Assembly (NCBI GenBank): GCA_008501545.1
Contig: QQUM01000407.1
Span: 1-7,653 of the forward strand
Length of the DNA stretch: 7,653 nt
Reading direction: 5' to 3'
Origin: Calditrichota bacterium
Lineage (GTDB): Bacteria > Zhuqueibacterota > Zhuqueibacteria > Zhuqueibacterales > Geothermadaptataceae
The notes under the pieces are model-generated. The model made no database searches and was not told where the DNA came from. It saw nothing but the letters and a program-made list of their open reading frames with translations. Position numbers and translations under genes: made by a program. This document shows positions 5,475 through 7,653 of the stretch, one piece after another (position 1 is the stretch's first letter; each line of letters starts with the position of its first letter).

Positions 5475-6248
5475 ATGGATATTGCCACCGTTATCGGAAT
5501 TGTATTAGGAATGGCCGCTGTTGTTGGTTCGATTATGGCCGGCGGCCCGCTGTCATCATTTATTGATGTGGGTTCAATATTTGTGGTTGTCGGCGGGACG
5601 GTCGCCTCGACGCTCATTAGTTTTTCTCTCAAGCAAGTAACGGCCGTTATCGGTGTTGTGAAGAAGACTTTCTTATATCCTCTGGCGCCTCCCGGCGATA
5701 CGATCAAACAACTTGTCCATTTTGCCGATATGGCACGGCGTGAAGGCATTCTCTTTCTCGAAAAGGAAATGGCCAATGTGGATGATGAATTTTTAAAACA
5801 AGGATTGCAGTTATCGATCGATGGCACAGAGCCGGACGCAATTCGCAATATTTTAACAACAGAAATAAGATCGTTAAAGTCACGTCATGATTTGGGCTCA
5901 AGTATCTTAACCAGCATGGGCACGATGGCGCCTGCTTTTGGCATGATTGGCACGCTCATCGGCCTCGTGTTGATGCTTGGTTCCATGGAAGATCCGTCGA
6001 CGATCGGGCCTTCAATGGCTATTGCATTGTTGACGACTTTTTATGGCGCTGTGCTCGCCAACGTTTTCTTCAATCCAATGGCGTCAAAACTGCAAATGCG
6101 CTCGGGCGAGGAAGTTTTAGTGCGCACCTTGATGATGGAAGGCATTTTAGCCATGCAAAGCGGCGACAATCCTCGAATTGTGGAACAAAAACTCATTTCA
6201 TTCATCGCGCCGCAAATGCGCTCGGATGTTCGCAATGAGGAAGAATAA
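5475..6248 (+). CDS. motA: Flagellar stator subunit MotA, PomA (sodium) type
   Basis: MotA/PomA forms the pentameric ring of the stator around the MotB dimer and turns ion flow into torque on FliG. It has 257 residues with four membrane segments: about 2-22, 31-50, 145-170 and 178-201. The cytoplasmic loop carries the torque residues R88, R89, E96 and E98, in MARREG and FLEKEM. TM3 has MAPAFGMIGTLIGLV with P153; TM4 has IGPSMAIALLTTFYGAVLAN and P201. From memory of the Vibrio sequence it resembles PomA rather than Escherichia coli or Bacillus MotA: D31 is present in FIDVGS, and T160, T187 and T188 match the PomA threonines implicated in sodium passage. The MotB gene follows after two bases, so the pair is surely co-translated. 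The family is certain; ion type is inferred. Confidence 0.96.
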   Translation: MDIATVIGIVLGMAAVVGSIMAGGPLSSFIDVGSIFVVVGGTVASTLISFSLKQVTAVIGVVKKTFLYPLAPPGDTIKQLVHFADMARREGILFLEKEMANVDDEFLKQGLQLSIDGTEPDAIRNILTTEIRSLKSRHDLGSSILTSMGTMAPAFGMIGTLIGLVLMLGSMEDPSTIGPSMAIALLTTFYGAVLANVFFNPMASKLQMRSGEEVLVRTLMMEGILAMQSGDNPRIVEQKLISFIAPQMRSDVRNEEE

Positions 6249-6250
6249 CC

Positions 6251-7024
6251 ATGGAAGAAAATCATAAATGTCCTGATGGCTTGCCTGCTTGGTTGGCCAC
6301 ATTTGCAGACCTGATGTCACTGCTTTTGTGCTTTTTTGTGCTCATCGTCTCGTTTTCTTCCATGCAGCAGGTGGAGTTTAACAAAGCAATGGGATCCCTC
6401 AGGGGCGCTCTGGGAATCCTGAGTTCAAAACGTGCTATCGTCCATTTGGATGCGCAACCGACAACACCGCTGCAGTTCCGCAAATTATCGATGATCTGGG
6501 AGAAATTGCAGGAGATGAAAGAAACAATCTCCGAGCAGGGATTGAAAGATTTTGCAAAAGTGCAATCGAGCAAAAATTCGATTCGATTTACCTTGCAGGA
6601 TGAGCTGCTTTTTGAATCGGGAAAAAGCAATCTCAAACGGCAAATCCTGCCGCTACTGCGCAAGATCGCTGAAATGAATATTGCTGCGAACGGTGTGTTG
6701 CGCATCGAAGGGCATACGGATAATGTACCGATTCAGACGCGCCAATTCCCGTCAAATTGGGAGCTGTCCAGCAGCCGGGCGTTGAATGTGTTGCACTATT
6801 TTGAAAACCTGGGCATCGAACGAACGAAACTGGCTTGCAGCGGATTTTCAGATACCCGGCCACTTGTGGTAAACGATTCAGCCGCAAACCGTGCAAAGAA
6901 CAGGCGCGTCGAAATCTATCTTGAATTGGTCGACCTGTATAAACCGGTTTCAAGGGCAAAAACAACGGATGATGTCCCGGCCTCGAACCCGAAATTCATA
7001 ACACCGACACCGAAACGACAATAA
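6251..7024 (+). CDS. motB: Flagellar stator subunit MotB, PomB-like, with OmpA-type peptidoglycan-binding domain
   Basis: MotB anchors the stator to the cell wall and carries the ion-binding aspartate. It has 257 residues. After a short cytoplasmic start, KCPDGLPAWLATFADLM leads into the single membrane helix (about 18-37) with the essential D20 and a cysteine at C27. A plug/linker region follows at about 39-105. The OmpA/MotB domain spans about 110-226, with GHTD at 154-157, NWELSSSRA at 169-177 and NRAKNRRVEI at 213-222, the peptidoglycan-binding signature. The last 30 residues are a polar tail. The N-terminus closely resembles Vibrio PomB, including the Cys-Pro start and the CFFVL run, pointing to sodium coupling. 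TGAGGA at 6236-6241, inside the end of motA, serves as ribosome binding site. Confidence 0.96.
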   Translation: MEENHKCPDGLPAWLATFADLMSLLLCFFVLIVSFSSMQQVEFNKAMGSLRGALGILSSKRAIVHLDAQPTTPLQFRKLSMIWEKLQEMKETISEQGLKDFAKVQSSKNSIRFTLQDELLFESGKSNLKRQILPLLRKIAEMNIAANGVLRIEGHTDNVPIQTRQFPSNWELSSSRALNVLHYFENLGIERTKLACSGFSDTRPLVVNDSAANRAKNRRVEIYLELVDLYKPVSRAKTTDDVPASNPKFITPTPKRQ

Positions 7025-7045
7025 AGCCACCCAAGGGAGTTTTTC

Positions 7046-7561
7046 ATGGCGAAGAAAAAACCGGAAGAAGAAAATCCGGTAGAAGAGAAGGAAAGTAAAC
7101 AGAATTCCGGCGGCAATACGCTAAAAATGATACTGATGATCGGATTACCACTGATGATCGTGCAGGCTGTGCTGGCCTGGTTTCTCATTTCCAGTTTTGC
7201 CCAACCGACGAAAGCAGTTTCTGATTCGGAAGAGCAGGTTGAAGAAGATGATGACACGCCGGGACTTCTCTACGAATTCGGCGATGTCATTGTCAATCCT
7301 GCAGGGACAGCCGGGTCGCGTTTTTTAAATGCAACCATCGTGCTGGAATATACAAATGCCGAGCTTGAAGCAGAAATTACCGATAAAAATGTGCAGCTTC
7401 GTGATGCACTGGTGAACGTGCTCATAAGCAAAACAATCATCGAACTGGATGGCGCGGAAGCACGTGCATCGATCAAGGAAGAAATTAAAGCGGGGTGTAA
7501 TGACATTTTGAAAAAAGGCAAAGTGCGTGCGATTTATCTGCCCCGTTTCATATTTCAATAA
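7046..7561 (+). CDS. fliL: Flagellar basal-body-associated protein FliL
   Basis: FliL is a single-pass inner-membrane protein that rings the stator and supports torque, with its C-terminal domain in the periplasm. It has 171 residues: a charged Lys/Glu-rich cytoplasmic start (1-25), one membrane helix (about 27-51, MILMIGLPLMIVQAVLAWFL), an acidic linker (59-72, EEQVEEDDD) and the FliL domain from about 74. In the domain, LYEFGDVIVNPAGTAGSRFL and LRDALVNVLISKTI are typical, and it ends in the family-style IYLPRFIFQ. AGGGAG at 7034-7039 lies six bases before the ATG. It begins 21 bases after motB and precedes fliM, the usual order. Cysteine 151 in the periplasmic domain appears unpaired. The assignment is secure. 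Confidence 0.93.
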   Translation: MAKKKPEEENPVEEKESKQNSGGNTLKMILMIGLPLMIVQAVLAWFLISSFAQPTKAVSDSEEQVEEDDDTPGLLYEFGDVIVNPAGTAGSRFLNATIVLEYTNAELEAEITDKNVQLRDALVNVLISKTIIELDGAEARASIKEEIKAGCNDILKKGKVRAIYLPRFIFQ

Positions 7562-7639
7562 ATCAGTAATCCTGGCCTGAACCGGGGGAAGAAGATAAAT
7601 CTGTGAACAGAAGAAACGATTTCCTGAAAGGACAAGTCT
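7562..7639 (+). other. fliL-fliM spacer
   Basis: This 78-base gap has a weak 5-bp hairpin with one G-T pair (CCTGG 7571-7575 with CCGGG 7582-7586), followed by a purine-rich run and the fliM ribosome binding site. I see no terminator and no convincing promoter. The fliM message probably continues from fliL. Confidence 0.4.
7627..7632 (+). promoter_or_regulatory. Ribosome binding site for fliM
   Basis: AAAGGA lies seven bases before the TTG at 7640. An in-frame TGA at 7625-7627 lies just upstream and no other start codon falls between, so this site and the TTG together fix the start. Confidence 0.7.
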
Positions 7640-7653
7640 TTGGCTGAAATTCT
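7640..7653 (+). CDS. fliM: Flagellar motor switch protein FliM, first five codons only
   Basis: The last 14 bases read TTG GCT GAA ATT CT, giving M-A-E-I-L when the TTG is used as start. Many FliM proteins begin with MAEILSQ, the start of the N-terminal peptide that binds phosphorylated CheY, and fliM follows fliL in most operons of this layout. The in-frame stop at 7625-7627 and the AAAGGA at 7627-7632 support TTG as the start. The rest of the gene lies outside the window. The identification rests on five residues plus context, so it is likely rather than proven. Confidence 0.75.

Noticed and set aside
7603..7647. Short 14-residue open frame from GTG 7603 overlapping the fliM start, as a leader peptide
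   Set aside because: The nearest G-rich site is too far upstream and the peptide has no notable feature; the overlap with fliM seems accidental.

Overview
The window is a stretch of a large flagellar operon, all on the + strand, running from the hook-length regulator to the switch. The order is fliK (5' end not in view), flgD, a small conserved flagellar-operon protein of unknown function (TIGR02530 type), flgE, flbD, motA, motB, fliL, and the first five codons of fliM. Everything reads in one direction and no gene-free stretch exceeds 190 bases. The protein evidence is strong for all eight main genes. I see no mobile element gene, CRISPR array, tRNA, rRNA or clear Rho-independent terminator.

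Organism: a motile bacterium of moderate GC (roughly 45-50% by eye). The order fliK-flgD-(TIGR02530)-flgE-flbD-motAB-fliL-fliM is the fla/che layout shared by Firmicutes, Thermotogae, spirochaetes, some deltaproteobacteria and several FCB-type phyla; it is not the enteric layout. The FlgE has no cysteine, so it cannot form the Lys-Cys-derived crosslink of spirochaete hooks, which argues against a spirochaete. I cannot place the phylum from this window alone; a Calditrichota/KSB1-like or other FCB-type lineage is only a guess.

Layout: 1-1572 FliK; 1573-1761 spacer with a long imperfect inverted repeat; 1762-2445 FlgD; 2446-2576 spacer with a perfect 15-bp inverted repeat whose arms are themselves small hairpins; 2577-2972 TIGR02530-type protein; 2973-3092 spacer that can fold as a three-way junction; 3093-5135 FlgE, a large 680-residue hook protein; 5136-5238 spacer with three consecutive hairpins; 5239-5463 FlbD; 5475-6248 MotA; 6251-7024 MotB; 7046-7561 FliL; 7562-7639 spacer; 7640-7653 start of FliM from a TTG codon.

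How they work together: FlgD caps the growing hook, FlgE is the hook subunit, FliK measures hook length and flips export specificity, and the small TIGR02530-type protein sits among the hook genes. FlbD, MotA, MotB and FliL form the torque-generation block: the stator and its helpers. FliM is the switch subunit the stator acts on. Residue matches to Vibrio PomA/PomB predict a sodium-driven motor. The most unusual DNA-level signal is that each of the four gaps between fliK and flbD holds a different inverted-repeat structure, whereas the stator genes downstream are tightly packed. No undescribed system is evident; the core is a conserved flagellar operon and the open questions lie in the spacers and the FlgE insert.
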